A DNA stretch of 64,000 bases from DASQHL01 sp963843685 (lineage in GTDB: Bacteria; Chloroflexota; Dehalococcoidia; DSTF01; JACRBR01): contig CAWJLO010000010.1 in NCBI GenBank assembly GCA_963843685.1, positions 558,001-622,000 of the forward strand, in the 5' to 3' direction. The position numbers and the translations under genes are program-made. The notes under the pieces are model-generated. The model was not told the origin of the DNA, ran no database searches, and worked only from the letters and a program-made list of their open reading frames with translations. Within the stretch, counting starts at the first letter, position 1, and the number at the start of each line of letters is the position of its first letter. Positions 26,551 through 35,307 of this stretch are shown here, piece after piece.

Positions 26551-27393
26551 ATGCCCGGCGGACTGATGACGATCTACGCCCACCCGGACGACGAGACGCT
26601 CTGCAGCGGCACGATGGCCCACTACGTGGACGCCGGCATCACCGTCACTACGGTCTGCGCCACCCGCGGCGAAGTCGGCGAGATCGCCCCGGGCACCGGC
26701 GCCACGCCCGAGACGCTGGGCGAGTTCCGCGAGCGCGAGCTGCGCGACGCGATGGCCATCCTCGGCGTGAAAGACGTGCGCTTTCTCGGCTACCGCGATT
26801 CCGGCATGGCCGGCACGGCCGACAACGACAACCCGACCTCGCTGAACCGCGCCGCGCCGGAGCACGTGCTCGAGCAGCTCGTCCGCATCATCCGCGAGGT
26901 CCGTCCCGACGTGATCTCGACCTGGGACGCAAGCGGCGGCTACGGCCACCCCGATCACATGGCCATCCACCACCACGCCACTGCGGCCTACCACGCCGCC
27001 GCCGATCCGGCGCGGTATCCGCAGCTCGGCGCGCCCCATCGCGTGCGCGCGCTCTACTACAGCGTCATCCCGATGGAAGAGTTCGGCAAGGTGCGCGAGG
27101 AGCTGGCCGCCCGCGGCATCGAACTCGGCGGTCCCGGCGACGATGACGACGGCGGCCCGGCCGATGAGCTACCGCGCGTGCAACCCAACTGCCGCATCGA
27201 CGTCAGCGCCGCCTACGATCGCAAGATGGCCGCCCTCTACGCCCACAAGACCCAGCTCAACGAGCAGAGCATCTTCGGCGGCCTTCCGGACGACCTCGCC
27301 CGCCGCCTGTTCGGCAGCGAGTTCTACCATCGGGCTGATCCGCCCCTGGCCGACGGCGTGATGCTCGACGATCTGCTCGCCGCCCTAAGCTAA
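26551..27393 (+). CDS. PIG-L/LmbE family deacetylase
   Basis: The 280-residue zinc deacetylase has AHPDDETL near the N terminus and YGHPDHMAIH near 130, the metal-binding motifs of the MshB/Mca/BshB group that removes acetyl from N-acetylglucosamine-type substrates or amidates thiol conjugates. GGAGAG lies just upstream of the ATG. The length and the C-terminal KTQLNEQS region fit the Mca/MshB subgroup. The substrate is not assigned. Confidence 0.88.
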   Translation: MPGGLMTIYAHPDDETLCSGTMAHYVDAGITVTTVCATRGEVGEIAPGTGATPETLGEFRERELRDAMAILGVKDVRFLGYRDSGMAGTADNDNPTSLNRAAPEHVLEQLVRIIREVRPDVISTWDASGGYGHPDHMAIHHHATAAYHAAADPARYPQLGAPHRVRALYYSVIPMEEFGKVREELAARGIELGGPGDDDDGGPADELPRVQPNCRIDVSAAYDRKMAALYAHKTQLNEQSIFGGLPDDLARRLFGSEFYHRADPPLADGVMLDDLLAALS

Positions 27394-27609
27394 AGCCGTC
27401 GTTTGGGCGGCCACGGGCTGCTCCGCGGCAGACTCAACCTGCTCGACGGCCGCTGCCTCTCGGCGAGCCACCCGCCGGCGCTCCCGCTTGGCCTCGCGTC
27501 GCTCAGTCTTGCGGCTTCGGCGCGGCCGCGGCTCAGGTTCCGCGACCGCGCCTTCCACCGTTAACGCCACGACTCGCTCGATCGCCTTACGCTTGTTGAG
27601 TATCAGCAT
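27385..27609 (-). CDS. Small basic protein, or C-terminal part of the upstream HTH gene
   Basis: The 74-residue ORF is rich in Arg, Lys, Glu and Ala, with a central RKTERREAKRERRRVARRE stretch. It overlaps the upstream HTH gene by 23 nt, in the frame one base further on. The combined span 27385-27814 is 430 nt, one more than a multiple of three, so one extra base would explain both as a single 142-residue protein. The alternative is two coupled genes. Confidence 0.45.
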   Translation of the reverse strand: MLILNKRKAIERVVALTVEGAVAEPEPRPRRSRKTERREAKRERRRVARREAAAVEQVESAAEQPVAAQTTALA

Positions 27610-27814
27610 CGAGCGCGTCGCGTGAGTTGATCTCCTGGCGTACGATCTGGCTCACGCGTTGGCGCGTGACGCCGAAATGCTCCGCCAGCCGCGATTGCAG
27701 GCCCCAGCGTCCGCCGTTGCCCGCCACGCCGCGCTTGATCAGCACCCTCGCCGCGATTCGCAGCTTCTCCGTCCTGCTCAGTTCCTCCTCGTAGGTACGA
27801 ACGTCCGTGGTCAT
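27587..27814 (-). CDS. Small helix-turn-helix protein
   Basis: The 75-residue protein has a clear HTH, SRLAEHFGVTRQRVSQIV, at about residues 41-58. This resembles sigma-factor- or Fis-type DNA-binding helices. The N terminus is charged. It may continue, after a frameshift, into the basic ORF downstream. Confidence 0.65.
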   Translation of the reverse strand: MTTDVRTYEEELSRTEKLRIAARVLIKRGVAGNGGRWGLQSRLAEHFGVTRQRVSQIVRQEINSRDALDADTQQA

Positions 27815-27993
27815 CCTTGCCCTCCAGTGAACGCCCGTCGCCGGGCTGCGCCTTGCCCGCCCGCCGGCACACCGACGAGCGACGCAACATTACGTCGAGT
27901 GCTCTCACGAGCGACGTGTGCGCCTCTCACCAGCTTTTTCAGACTCGAACGTGGATCTAACCGAAACACAAACACACGGATCCTGACGCGTGC

Positions 27994-27999
27994 TACGAT
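27994..27999 (+). promoter_or_regulatory. -10 element of a leaderless promoter
   Basis: TACGAT is followed after 6 nt by the ATG at 28006 of the L,D-transpeptidase gene, with no ribosome site. Confidence 0.5.
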
Positions 28000-28005
28000 C
28001 TCGCC

Positions 28006-28851
28006 ATGAGGCGCCCCGCCCTCGCGATCCTCGCCCTCCTCCTGACGCCGCTGGCCGCCGCCTGCTCCGCCTTCTCCGCTGCGTCCACGCCGACACCCTC
28101 CATCACCGACACGCCGTCACCCGTCCCGCCTACCGCCACGGCAACCCCCGCCCCAACCCCGACCCCTCCCGTCGGCGTCGGCACGGCGATCGTCGTGGGC
28201 GGCGACCTCCGTGTGCGCAGTTCGCCCTCCACGGCCGGCCCGGTGGTCAGGACGCTGAAGGACCAGACCCGCGTCACCATCGACCACGCGGTCCAGGGTG
28301 AGGACGTGCTCGTGGGGCGCCAGACCTGGGTCTCGTCACCGCCGCCGTGGACAAAGACCTGGTACCAGCTCACCGACGGCACGTACGTCTACGCCGCCTT
28401 CATCTTCATCCTCCAGCCAGGCGAGGTCTCACCGCTCGCCGACGCACAGGGCCAGGAGAAGTGGATCGATGTGGATGTCACCAAGCAGACCGCCACGGCC
28501 ATGGTCGGCGACCAGGCCGTCTACGTCGCCCCGGTCTCTACCGGCCAGCCGGCCTTCCCCAGCCCGCTCGGCACGCACGCCATCGAGCCGGACGGACGGC
28601 TAGCCGTCGAGCGGATGACGGCAGCCCAGGCCGGATACAACCCCTCGCAGGCCACGTACGACGTCGAGAACGTCCTCTTCACGCAGTACTACGACCGCAA
28701 CGGCGACGCTCTGCACCTCAACTACTGGCGCCCCGCCTCCGTCTTCGGCCACACGGCAACCAGCCACGGCTGCGTGGGGATGCAGCTCCACGACGCCCAG
28801 TACCTCTGGCTCTTCGGCGCCCCCAAGATGCGCGTCGAGATCCACACCTGA
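28006..28851 (+). CDS. L,D-transpeptidase lipoprotein (SH3 + YkuD domains)
   Basis: The 281-residue protein has a lipoprotein signal peptide with lipobox LAAAC (Cys 20), a Thr/Pro-rich linker to about residue 58, an SH3-type repeat (LRVRSSPSTAGPVVRTL) and a YkuD catalytic domain ending in TSHGCVGM with the nucleophile Cys. It cross-links or attaches to peptidoglycan outside the membrane. The YkuD domain is roughly 130 residues. The next gene starts within its stop codon (TGATG). Confidence 0.92.
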   Translation: MRRPALAILALLLTPLAAACSAFSAASTPTPSITDTPSPVPPTATATPAPTPTPPVGVGTAIVVGGDLRVRSSPSTAGPVVRTLKDQTRVTIDHAVQGEDVLVGRQTWVSSPPPWTKTWYQLTDGTYVYAAFIFILQPGEVSPLADAQGQEKWIDVDVTKQTATAMVGDQAVYVAPVSTGQPAFPSPLGTHAIEPDGRLAVERMTAAQAGYNPSQATYDVENVLFTQYYDRNGDALHLNYWRPASVFGHTATSHGCVGMQLHDAQYLWLFGAPKMRVEIHT

Positions 28852-29372
28852 TGCAGCCGGAACTCATCACGGAGGTCGAACGCGATCCGCTCGACATGTC
28901 TGCGTACCTGCTGGCGCTGGACGCGCCGGAGGACTGGCCCGCCAACCTCAACCTCGGATCACGGCATTTCGGCCTGCTTCTCGTCTGGGACGCCACCCGC
29001 GTCCTAGACGATCCCATCGAAGCGCTGGCCAAGGTCGTGCTTGCGCAGGGAGCGGCGTTCGTTGCCACGTGGGGGCCCGACTGCGAAAGAGTTCACGACG
29101 TGTTCGATATTGCGGATCGGGTTCCCGAACGAGGCGATGACCGCCGGCCCGCCGACTCGATCGTGATGACGACATGGCATGCCCGCGACACGCTCGACGA
29201 TGCCCTGTGGTATTGCCTGTTCGCGGCGATTACGGACGACTACTTCACGGAAACATGCCGCGCTCTCCTGATCTGCACGATCGGCGCGCCCACCGAGTCG
29301 GAGCATCTTCGTCGACGCCTGGACGACGTGGACGCCTTTGACCGCGAGGTATTGGGCGACGACGAGCCGTGA
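28851..29372 (+). CDS. Hypothetical protein coupled to the L,D-transpeptidase
   Basis: The 173-residue soluble, acidic protein has no signal peptide or membrane helix. Its ATG shares one base with the stop of the previous gene, so translation is coupled. A VVLAQGAAFVATWGPDCERVHDVFD stretch, read here only in part, and DALWYCLFAAITDDYF look like an alpha/beta domain; I recognise no catalytic motif. No function is assigned. Confidence 0.7.
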   Translation: MQPELITEVERDPLDMSAYLLALDAPEDWPANLNLGSRHFGLLLVWDATRVLDDPIEALAKVVLAQGAAFVATWGPDCERVHDVFDIADRVPERGDDRRPADSIVMTTWHARDTLDDALWYCLFAAITDDYFTETCRALLICTIGAPTESEHLRRRLDDVDAFDREVLGDDEP

Positions 29373-29484
29373 CCGCCTTGGCATCGCCGGCAGTCTCCAG
29401 CCTACAACCTCGTCCAGGCCTTCCCCATAAGCCTCGTTCGGGGAATCCTGTTCATCACCCGAACACCGAACGGAGCCTGACAAC

Positions 29485-30720
29485 ATGTACCTCGACCTGA
29501 ACAAGGAGCTGACCGACGAGCAGAAGGCCGTCAAGTCGCGCGCGCACGAATTTGCTGAGCAGGTGCTGCGGCCCGCGAGCGTCGCGCTCGACAAGCTTCC
29601 GCCGGAAGAGGTGATCGCCGAGGGCTCTAAGCTCTGGGAGGTGTTCAAGACCGCCTACAGCGAGGGTTGGCACATCCGCGGCTTCCCGGAGGAGTTCGGC
29701 GGCGCCCACCTCGACCCGCTCAGCTCCCAGATCGTCAACGAGGAGTGGGGCTGGGGCAGCGCTGACTTCGCGATCGCCCTCAGCGTCACGTCGTTCCCCT
29801 TCTCGTTCGCCATGGGCCGTCGCGATCCGAAGATCCTCGAAGAGATCGTCATGCCCTTCGTCGAGGACCGCCAGGGCCGCTACGTCGGCTGCTGGGCGAT
29901 CACCGAGCCCGGCCACGGATCCGACACCCTCATGCCCGGCACGTCGATGTGGAACAAGCCGGAGATCCACTACGGCCTCACGGCCACGCTCGACGGCGAC
30001 GACTACGTCCTCAACGGCCAGAAGTCTGCCTGGGTCTCCAACGGCACCATCGCCACGCACGCCCTCGCGTTCCTCGGCGTCGACCGCAGCCGCGGCATGG
30101 CCGGCGGCGGCGTCGCTCTCGTGCCGCTCGACCTCCCCGGCGTGACGAAGGGCCCGCCACTCAACAAGCTCGGCCAGCGTGCCCTCAACCAGGGCGAAAT
30201 CTTCTTCGACAACGTCCGCATCCCCAAGCAGTACATGTTTGTCGACGCGGACGCATACACGTTCGCCATCGACGCCGTGCTCGCCGGCGCCAACGCCTTC
30301 ATGGGCGCCGCCTTCACGGGCCTCGCGCGCGCCGCCTTCGAGGAGGCGCTGACCTACACCAAGGGCCGCATCCAGGGCGGCGTGCCCATCTGCGAGCACC
30401 AGTTGGTGCAGAAGAAGCTGTTCGACATGTTCGTCAAGATCGAGTGCTCGCGGCAGCTCTCACGCGCGACGGTGATGTACAACCACGGCGCCTTCCCGCC
30501 CGGCACGCAGTACTCCATCTCGTCCAAGGTGTTCGGCACGCAGACCGCGTTCGAAGTGGCGAGTGAGGCAGTGCAGCTGCACGGCGGCTACGGCCTCACG
30601 AAGGAGATGCTCGTCGAGAAGCTCTTCCGCGACGCCCGCGCCTCGATGATCGAGGACGGCTCCAACGACATCCTCTCGCTCACCGCCGCCAAGAAGATCC
30701 TCGAACAGTACGTGCCCTAG
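29485..30720 (+). CDS. Acyl-CoA dehydrogenase
   Basis: The 411-residue FAD enzyme has CWAITEPGHGSDT (FAD pyrophosphate region), YVLNGQKSAWVSNG, and the C-terminal AVQLHGGYGLTKEMLVEKLFRDARA block with MIEDGSNDI, where the Glu of IEDGSND is the likely catalytic base. It differs from the other acyl-CoA dehydrogenase at 22962-24158, which ends YDGPDEV. A CGGAG site precedes the ATG. It stands alone. Confidence 0.92.
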   Translation: MYLDLNKELTDEQKAVKSRAHEFAEQVLRPASVALDKLPPEEVIAEGSKLWEVFKTAYSEGWHIRGFPEEFGGAHLDPLSSQIVNEEWGWGSADFAIALSVTSFPFSFAMGRRDPKILEEIVMPFVEDRQGRYVGCWAITEPGHGSDTLMPGTSMWNKPEIHYGLTATLDGDDYVLNGQKSAWVSNGTIATHALAFLGVDRSRGMAGGGVALVPLDLPGVTKGPPLNKLGQRALNQGEIFFDNVRIPKQYMFVDADAYTFAIDAVLAGANAFMGAAFTGLARAAFEEALTYTKGRIQGGVPICEHQLVQKKLFDMFVKIECSRQLSRATVMYNHGAFPPGTQYSISSKVFGTQTAFEVASEAVQLHGGYGLTKEMLVEKLFRDARASMIEDGSNDILSLTAAKKILEQYVP

Positions 30721-30850
30721 ACGGCGCTCCGCTTCAGCGCCCGGCGTGTCAAGGACCGATGCTGCGGATGTGAAACTCCGTGCGCGCTGACGCCGTTCCT
30801 CTTGTTGTCCCGCCATCACTAGGAACGCGCGCGAGGGGGTTGCGCCGCAT

Positions 30851-31615
30851 ATGCACGTCTCCAGCAGAGGGTCGACGCGCGCGCTTGTCATCACGCTAGC
30901 CTGGGTGGCGGCGTACGCGGCCATTTGCGTCACCCACTATGAGGCGCGCGGCCTCGCCGACAACTTCGGCCGCCCGACGTACTCGCCGGGGACAATCGAC
31001 CACGCCCTCATCGGCCGCTCGGCCGCCGTCTGGCTGCAGCACGTCATCCCGGACCGCGGCCTCATGCCGCTCATGATCGTCGCGCTCTACGCCTCGTGGT
31101 TCGTCACGCTGATCGTGCTCCAGGGCATCGTACTCGCGCGCTCCGGGCCGCGCGCGCTCGCGCAGTTGCTCGCGCTGCACGTCGCCGTGCTCGTCGTCGC
31201 CGACGTCGTCTTCTTCCTCTGGCCGACGCGTCCGCCGTGGATGGATCTCGGCGCGACCCGTGTCATCGCCGGCGCCGGCGCGAACGCTCACAGCATCCCG
31301 GACAACAACCCCTTCGCCGCGCTCCCCAGCCTGCACGTCGCCATGCCGTTGCTCTACGCGATCTGGTTCGCCCGCCGAGACGATGCGTGGCTGCGCCGCC
31401 TCGCCCCCGCCATCGGCATCTGGACGCTCGCGATCGCCTTCGCCGTCGTCTACGGCGCGGAGCACTACCTCGCCGGAGTCGTCGCCGGCGCCCTCTGCGC
31501 GACGCTGGTCTATCTCACGAGTTACGCGACGGTCCCCGCGCTCTGGGCGCGCGTTCGTCGCCTGCGCATCACGCTCCCGCGCGGTGTCGAAGCGCCGGAG
31601 GCCGCGCAAGCCTGA
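30851..31615 (+). CDS. PAP2-family membrane phosphatase (Aur1-like)
   Basis: The 254-residue protein has about six membrane helices. PAP2 signature parts are PTRPPW (acidic-metal-free opening), ALPSLHVAMPLLY (PSxH motif, catalytic His) and VYGAEHYLAGVVAG (second His). This arrangement is the PAP2_3/Aur1-like group, which transfers or removes phosphate groups on lipids such as undecaprenyl-PP or inositol lipids. The start codon lies at the end of an AT-poor 130-nt spacer. Confidence 0.85.
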   Translation: MHVSSRGSTRALVITLAWVAAYAAICVTHYEARGLADNFGRPTYSPGTIDHALIGRSAAVWLQHVIPDRGLMPLMIVALYASWFVTLIVLQGIVLARSGPRALAQLLALHVAVLVVADVVFFLWPTRPPWMDLGATRVIAGAGANAHSIPDNNPFAALPSLHVAMPLLYAIWFARRDDAWLRRLAPAIGIWTLAIAFAVVYGAEHYLAGVVAGALCATLVYLTSYATVPALWARVRRLRITLPRGVEAPEAAQA

Positions 31616-31650
31616 ACTTTGGTTGCGCGCCGTGTTGTCGGCGTTCTCGA

Positions 31651-32187
31651 CTACGCGGGCGGCGCCGTGACCCGCACCGCGTCCTTCTCGCGCAGGATCC
31701 GCGCGATCCGCTCGATGTCCGCGCCGGGCGCCGCCCGCACGCCGACGATCACGCGCCCTTCGACGTCGGCCGCCGCGAACGTCGCCTCCCACGCACCGCC
31801 GCCGCTGATGGCGGCATAGGCGCCCCATAGCGCGCCGGCCACATGGCCGAACATCGCCCAGCTCGCGATCTGCAGCGCCGCGTTGTCGCCGCCGAAGGCG
31901 CCGATGCCCGAGAACGTGAACGCCAGCCCCAGCGCCAATCCAACCAGGCCGCCCACAATGCTCCACAGGAAGCCGCGCCAGAGGATGCGCCAGATCAGCG
32001 GCGTGTCGCGGTCCGCCATGTTCGCGCGCGCATCGGCCGCTCGCACAGCCTTCGCCGCCGCGCCGAGCAGCGCGATGTTGCCCGCCTCCACGCCGCTGAA
32101 CTGCAGCGCGTCAATCGCCCGGCGCGCCCCGGCCATGTCGGCGTACTCGCCGAGCACCGCGTATCCGTCCGGCGTCTGGTCCTGCAT
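31651..32187 (-). CDS. Two-helix membrane protein with general-stress-17M-like N terminus
   Basis: The 178-residue protein starts 12 nt after GGAGG. Residues about 8-42 (YAVLGEYADMAGARRAIDAL) match the ferredoxin-like start of general stress protein 17M-type domains. Two glycine-rich helices follow (about 70-95 and 104-128), then a strand-helix end with VIVGVRAAPG. It may sense or line the membrane under stress; no motif gives an activity. Confidence 0.65.
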   Translation of the reverse strand: MQDQTPDGYAVLGEYADMAGARRAIDALQFSGVEAGNIALLGAAAKAVRAADARANMADRDTPLIWRILWRGFLWSIVGGLVGLALGLAFTFSGIGAFGGDNAALQIASWAMFGHVAGALWGAYAAISGGGAWEATFAAADVEGRVIVGVRAAPGADIERIARILREKDAVRVTAPPA

Positions 32188-32245
32188 CTCGTCCTGAGCC
32201 TCCGCTGCGGTCGCGGCTCGGCTTCCACCACGCCGGCCCGCTCGT

Positions 32246-32251
32246 TACGAT
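32246..32251 (+). promoter_or_regulatory. -10 element of a leaderless promoter
   Basis: TACGAT is followed after 7 nt by the GTG at 32259 of the DHS-like gene, with no ribosome site. Confidence 0.5.
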
Positions 32252-32258
32252 ATCGCCC

Positions 32259-33332
32259 GTGGGCAGCGAACAGTACCTCGTCACACCGATACAGCGCTTC
32301 CAGCCTGACGCCAACGCCTCCCTCCGCGACTTCATCGCCGCGCTGGGCAAGACTGGTGGCCAGCCGCGGCGTTTGAGCGCCGCCATCGACCTCTGGAACG
32401 CCATCGTCTCGCGGGACCGCCTCGTCTTCTGCGCCGTCGCCGGCGCCCCCGTGCCGATGGGCTTCGGCCCCGCCATCGCGTCGCTCATCGAGCGCCGCGC
32501 CATCGACGTGCTCGACGTCACGGGCGCGCAGATTACGCACGACATGCTCGAAGTCATCGGCAGCCTGCACTACCAGGGCAGGGTCGACGCCGACGACCGC
32601 GAGCTCGTGAAGTTCGAGGTGAACCGTTTCTGGGACACCTTCGGCAGCGAGGAGGACTACCGCCGCGTCGAGCCGATGATCTTCGAGTTCGCCGAGGGCT
32701 TGCCGGACCGCCCCCTCACGACGCGCGAGTACGTCTACCGCCTCGGCCTCTTCTTCCAGAAGATCGGATCGCAGGCCGGCTTCATCACGTCTGCGGCCGC
32801 CACCGGCACCCCGGTCTACTGCCCCGCCATCGGCGACTCCGTGCTGGGCATGGACCTCGGCCTCTTCCGCGCTGAGGGCCACAAGAGGATCGTCTTCGAC
32901 GTCGTCCAGGACGTGCTGGAGATGGCCGCCATGGTGCTGCTCGCTGAAGAGTTGGGCATGCGCTCGTCCAACGTCATCTTCGGCGGCGGCGCGCCCCGCA
33001 ACCATATCCAGCAGTCGCAGATCGGAAGTTACATGTTCATGACGAAGAGCCAGGGCCACGCCGAGGCCGTCCGCTTCAGCATCGAGCCCGCCGAGACGGG
33101 CGCCCTCTCCGGGTCCACCATCTCCGAAGGCATCAGCTGGAAGAAATTCGACCCAAACGTCGAGGCAGTCGAGGTCTTTCTCGATTCGAATCTCTCGATC
33201 GCCATCGCCGCGAGTCTGGTCGGCGGCCGCGAGGCGGCGCGCTGCTTCCAGTTCCGCCACGAGGACGACGGCACCCTCAGCGTGCTCTACGGCGGCAAGG
33301 CCTACAACCTGTCTGAGAAGTACCACTTCTAG
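32259..33332 (+). CDS. Deoxyhypusine synthase-like protein (bacterial DHS/homospermidine synthase group)
   Basis: The 357-residue NAD-dependent aminobutyl-transferase fold protein resembles deoxyhypusine synthase. FGGGAPRNHIQQ corresponds to the GGG-x-x-K-H-H-I block with its catalytic His, and GALSGSTISEGISWKKF matches the SGA-x-PDEAVSWGKI region, keeping the Glu, Trp and catalytic Lys of SW-x-K. Bacteria lack eIF5A, so the acceptor is probably a polyamine (homospermidine-type) or an unknown protein. It is preceded by TACGAT 7 nt before the GTG start. Confidence 0.8.
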   Translation: MGSEQYLVTPIQRFQPDANASLRDFIAALGKTGGQPRRLSAAIDLWNAIVSRDRLVFCAVAGAPVPMGFGPAIASLIERRAIDVLDVTGAQITHDMLEVIGSLHYQGRVDADDRELVKFEVNRFWDTFGSEEDYRRVEPMIFEFAEGLPDRPLTTREYVYRLGLFFQKIGSQAGFITSAAATGTPVYCPAIGDSVLGMDLGLFRAEGHKRIVFDVVQDVLEMAAMVLLAEELGMRSSNVIFGGGAPRNHIQQSQIGSYMFMTKSQGHAEAVRFSIEPAETGALSGSTISEGISWKKFDPNVEAVEVFLDSNLSIAIAASLVGGREAARCFQFRHEDDGTLSVLYGGKAYNLSEKYHF

Positions 33333-33375
33333 CCGGACCATCCCGCGCTGAATCGTTGTCTGGCATCATGTGGTG

Positions 33376-34746
33376 ATGACCAACAGACTTCGACAGGCTG
33401 CGTCGCTCGCCGATCCCCGCTCGATCGCGGGCGTGCTGCCCCGCCTCGCCGAGCCGATGCAGGAGTTCCTCGCCACCGAGGCCGCCGGTGGTGTCCTGCT
33501 GCTCGCCGCCGCCGTCATCGCGATGTTCTGGGCCAACCTCCCGGGGAGCTCGTACACCGACCTCTGGGGAGCGCACGCGGCCATCGACTTCAACCGCCTC
33601 CAGATCGATGAGTCCCTGCGCAACTGGGTGAACGACGGGCTGATGACCGTCTTCTTCTTCGTCGCGGGCATGGAGATCAAGCGGGAGTTGCTCCACGGCG
33701 AGCTGGCGGGACGCCAGAAGGCCGCCCTTCCCGTGGTCGCGGCCGCCGGAGGCATGATCGCGCCTGCCCTCATCTACACCGCGCTCAACCTTTCCGGCGA
33801 CGGCTCTCGCGGCTGGGGCATCCCCATGGCCACCGACATCGCCTTTGCCGTCGGAGTACTCACCCTCCTGGGCAACCGCGTACCCTCGTCGCTGCGCGTC
33901 TTTCTCCTCGCGCTCGCCATCGCCGACGACCTGGGAGCCATCATCGTCATCGCCGTCTTCTACAGCGAGTCGGTGTCGGCCGCCTGGCTGCTGGTGGCGA
34001 TCGCGCTGTGTGGCGCCGTCATCCTGCTGCAGCGCGCCGGCGTCCGTCACCTGCTCCCCTACGTCGCCGTCGGCATGTTCGCCTGGCTCGCCGTGCACGA
34101 GTCCGGCGTCCACACCACCATCGCCGGCGTGGCGATGGGCCTCCTCACGCCCTCGCGGCCGAATTTGCCCGAGGATCAGCTCGAAGACTTCGCCAGCGAC
34201 ATGGTTTCGAGTTTCCAGTACGGGCGGGCGCAGGGGACGGCGGCAGGCCGTGCCGAGAGCCAGGCCGCACTGCGCGCGCTGGAATCCCTCACGCGCGATG
34301 GGCGCTCCGTCCTCGACCGCCTGGAGCACGGACTGCACCCGTGGACGAGCTTCGCCATCGTGCCACTCTTCGCTCTCGCGAACGCCGGCATCGCGATCAA
34401 TAGCACCGTGATACGCGACGCCGCCACATCGCCGATCACCGCCGGAGCGGCGCTCGGACTGGTGCTCGGCAAGCCCATCGGCATCGTGCTCGCCTCCTGG
34501 ATCGCGGTGCGCCTCGGCCTGGCGACGCTGCCGTCGGGCGTGCGGTGGCTGCAGTTGGCCGGCGTGTCCGTCGTCGCCGGCATCGGCTTCACCGTCTCGC
34601 TCTTTGTGACCGCCCTCGCGTTCACCGACGTGCCTCGAGCGGATGACGCGCGCATCGGTGTCCTCGTCGCGTCCGCCATCATGGCGGTCGCCGGACTGCT
34701 CATCCTCCGATACCTCATCCCCTTGCCGGAGCCCGAGGAGCCGTAG
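33376..34746 (+). CDS. nhaA: Na+/H+ antiporter NhaA
   Basis: The 456-residue protein exchanges sodium for protons across the membrane. It shows MEIKRELLHGEL, the PMATDIAFAVGVLTLLGNRVP motif in sections, LAIADDLGAI with the paired Asp of the ion site, and helices to the end. It is about 70 residues longer than E. coli NhaA, with extra hydrophilic sequence near residue 280. I prefer the ATG at 33376; a GTG pair just before it is an alternative. It converges with the zinc-ribbon gene. Confidence 0.92.
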   Translation: MTNRLRQAASLADPRSIAGVLPRLAEPMQEFLATEAAGGVLLLAAAVIAMFWANLPGSSYTDLWGAHAAIDFNRLQIDESLRNWVNDGLMTVFFFVAGMEIKRELLHGELAGRQKAALPVVAAAGGMIAPALIYTALNLSGDGSRGWGIPMATDIAFAVGVLTLLGNRVPSSLRVFLLALAIADDLGAIIVIAVFYSESVSAAWLLVAIALCGAVILLQRAGVRHLLPYVAVGMFAWLAVHESGVHTTIAGVAMGLLTPSRPNLPEDQLEDFASDMVSSFQYGRAQGTAAGRAESQAALRALESLTRDGRSVLDRLEHGLHPWTSFAIVPLFALANAGIAINSTVIRDAATSPITAGAALGLVLGKPIGIVLASWIAVRLGLATLPSGVRWLQLAGVSVVAGIGFTVSLFVTALAFTDVPRADDARIGVLVASAIMAVAGLLILRYLIPLPEPEEP

Positions 34747-34764
34747 CGCAGCCACACAAGACGA

Positions 34765-34791
34765 GAGGACTTCGCCTGTCGCGAAGCCCTC
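34765..34791. terminator. Bidirectional hairpin between nhaA and the zinc-ribbon gene
   Basis: An 11-bp inverted repeat, GAGGACTTCGC/GCGAAGCCCTC with one mismatch and a CTGTC loop, lies between two converging stops. Neither side has a long T-run, so termination may need Rho. Confidence 0.5.
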
Positions 34792-34818
34792 GGTCCGATT
34801 CGACTGGTGAAACTGGCT

Positions 34819-35184
34819 CTACCCGACGCGCTCCGAGGAGTCCTGCGGCGTCGCGCCGCGGACCTTCGTGTAGCAGGCGCTGCAGTACACCGGGCGGTCA
34901 CCGCGCGGCTGGAACGGCACTTCCGTCATCATCCCGCACTCCGCGCACGTGGCGGGGTGCATCTGGCGCGGCGTCCGTCCCCCGAAGCTGGCAAACACGC
35001 CGTAGCGCACGTACCCCTCCTCGGGCTCCGACGTGCGCGTCGACTTGCGCGCCGAGCGGCACGACGGGCAACGGACGGGCTCGTTCTGCAGGCCCTTGTT
35101 CGCATAGAACTCTTGTTCACCGGCGGTGAACGTGAAGTTCTGCTTGCAATCTCTGCACACGAGCGTCTTGTCTTGGAAACTCAA
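34819..35184 (-). CDS. Zinc-ribbon protein with two CxxC pairs
   Basis: The 121-residue protein starts at a TTG at 35184, which sits 5 nt after AGGAGAGG. It carries VCRDCKQ, FTFTAGEQEFY, VRCPSCR, then ATCAECG and YCSACY: four cysteine pairs forming two zinc ribbons. The layout matches the zinc-ribbon domains seen in cold-shock-linked and translation-linked small proteins. A basic stretch, RSARKSTRTSE, separates the two. It is possibly an RNA- or DNA-binding regulator. Confidence 0.75.
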   Translation of the reverse strand: MSFQDKTLVCRDCKQNFTFTAGEQEFYANKGLQNEPVRCPSCRSARKSTRTSEPEEGYVRYGVFASFGGRTPRQMHPATCAECGMMTEVPFQPRGDRPVYCSACYTKVRGATPQDSSERVG

Positions 35185-35307
35185 TGAAACCTCTCCTGCC
35201 GGACATGAACGTGCGGCCCTGAAGGCCGCACCATGCCATGCAAAGCCCCGAGACCACCATGGGAAGTATATCGACCGCTGCGGGGGCCCCACAAGCAGGG
35301 GAACCCC

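Noticed and set aside
29373..29484. Gap before the second acyl-CoA dehydrogenase
   Set aside because: Only a CGGAG ribosome site is visible; no promoter or RNA could be supported.
30722..30741. GGCGCT/AGCGCC hairpin after the acyl-CoA dehydrogenase gene
   Set aside because: Short stem with no T-run; not enough to call a terminator.
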